NCBI GenBank assembly: GCA_033296885.1
Contig: MU864070.1
Coordinates: 1-40,366 of the forward strand
DNA: 40,366 bases
Direction of reading: 5' to 3'
From: Triangularia verruculosa
Lineage: Eukaryota > Ascomycota > Sordariomycetes > Sordariales > Podosporaceae
The translations under genes and the position numbers were made by a program. Below, in pieces: positions 40,224 through 40,366 of the stretch (positions within the stretch are counted from its first letter, which is position 1; each line of letters starts with the position of its first letter). The notes under the pieces were generated by a model that was given only the letters and a program-made list of their open reading frames with translations, was not told where the DNA came from and made no database searches.

Positions 40224-40366
40224 TATTGAAATAGGTATGGCTCATATACAGGCTTAAGGGCCCTGTAGCTTATACACTAATAGCGTAGCGGAATTGTCAC
40301 ACACGATACCTGTAGCTCACTGCTGGGGTGCTAGGCTACAGCACCTGGTAGGTGCTGTAGAACAGA
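40224..40366 (-). repeat. Inverted copy of the left-end repeat
   Basis: Read on the minus strand this matches 109-262: hairpin, CAGCAGTGAGCT, GGTATCGTGTGTGACAATTC and the ACAGGGCCCTTA core recur in order. A perfect 11-base stem with a three-base loop (CTACAGCACCT, 40336-40346, with AGGTGCTGTAG, 40350-40360) corresponds to the imperfect hairpin near 121-135. The element runs off the window. Confidence 0.75.

Overview
The window looks like nuclear DNA of a filamentous ascomycete (Pezizomycotina, probably a Sordariomycete). The evidence is: genes with none or a few 51-78 base introns carrying GTAAGT-type donors and CTAAC/CTGA-type branch sites; fungal-only families (Zn2Cys6 regulator, NACHT-ankyrin receptor, single-pass membrane proteins with proline/serine-rich tails); and AT-rich, TA-rich islands with transition-biased repeat copies, as left by repeat-induced point mutation (RIP). 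I cannot name the species.

Layout. Positions 1-2240 are mostly AT-rich repeat debris with a GC-normal island at about 661-1140. From 2588 to 9586 lie a DUF7587-like protein (minus), a polytopic membrane protein, a single-pass membrane protein and a small RRxS-containing protein (all plus). A mitochondrial-type protein with ten 29-residue EPDGKY repeats is on the minus strand at 10434-13292. After a 2 kb gene-free stretch comes the ribosome quality-control ubiquitin ligase listerin (LTN1/RKR1), three exons, 15318-20280: the clearest housekeeping anchor. A possible N-myristoylated protein follows at 21027.

Positions 22023-27715 hold four genes as two divergent pairs: cupin / zinc-less MDR oxidoreductase, then Zn2Cys6 regulator / NDH-2-like flavoprotein. 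The two divergent promoters share GC-rich words (CGAGTACCCGG, GGGAACCCGG, ACTCGGGT), so I propose a small co-regulated oxidoreductase cluster controlled by its own regulator.

Positions 27716-30603 are decayed: a 202-base tandem duplication with pol III B-box-like motifs, then an SRPK-like kinase pseudogene with a frameshift and an internal deletion. The pseudogene converges on a 2014-residue NLR-like receptor (DUF7708-like region, NACHT, roughly 30 ankyrin repeats) at 30603-36647. A PEBP-family protein at 37417 is the last gene. The right end is again RIP-like AT-rich DNA, into which two LTR-like elements (391 and 422 bases, each with a 5-base target duplication) have inserted. The first and last ~150 bases belong to one repeat family in opposite orientation, so the gene island is bracketed by inverted repeats.

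No tRNA, rRNA or CRISPR array was found. Gene boundaries are by eye: splice sites were accepted when they joined frames and restored recognisable family sequence.
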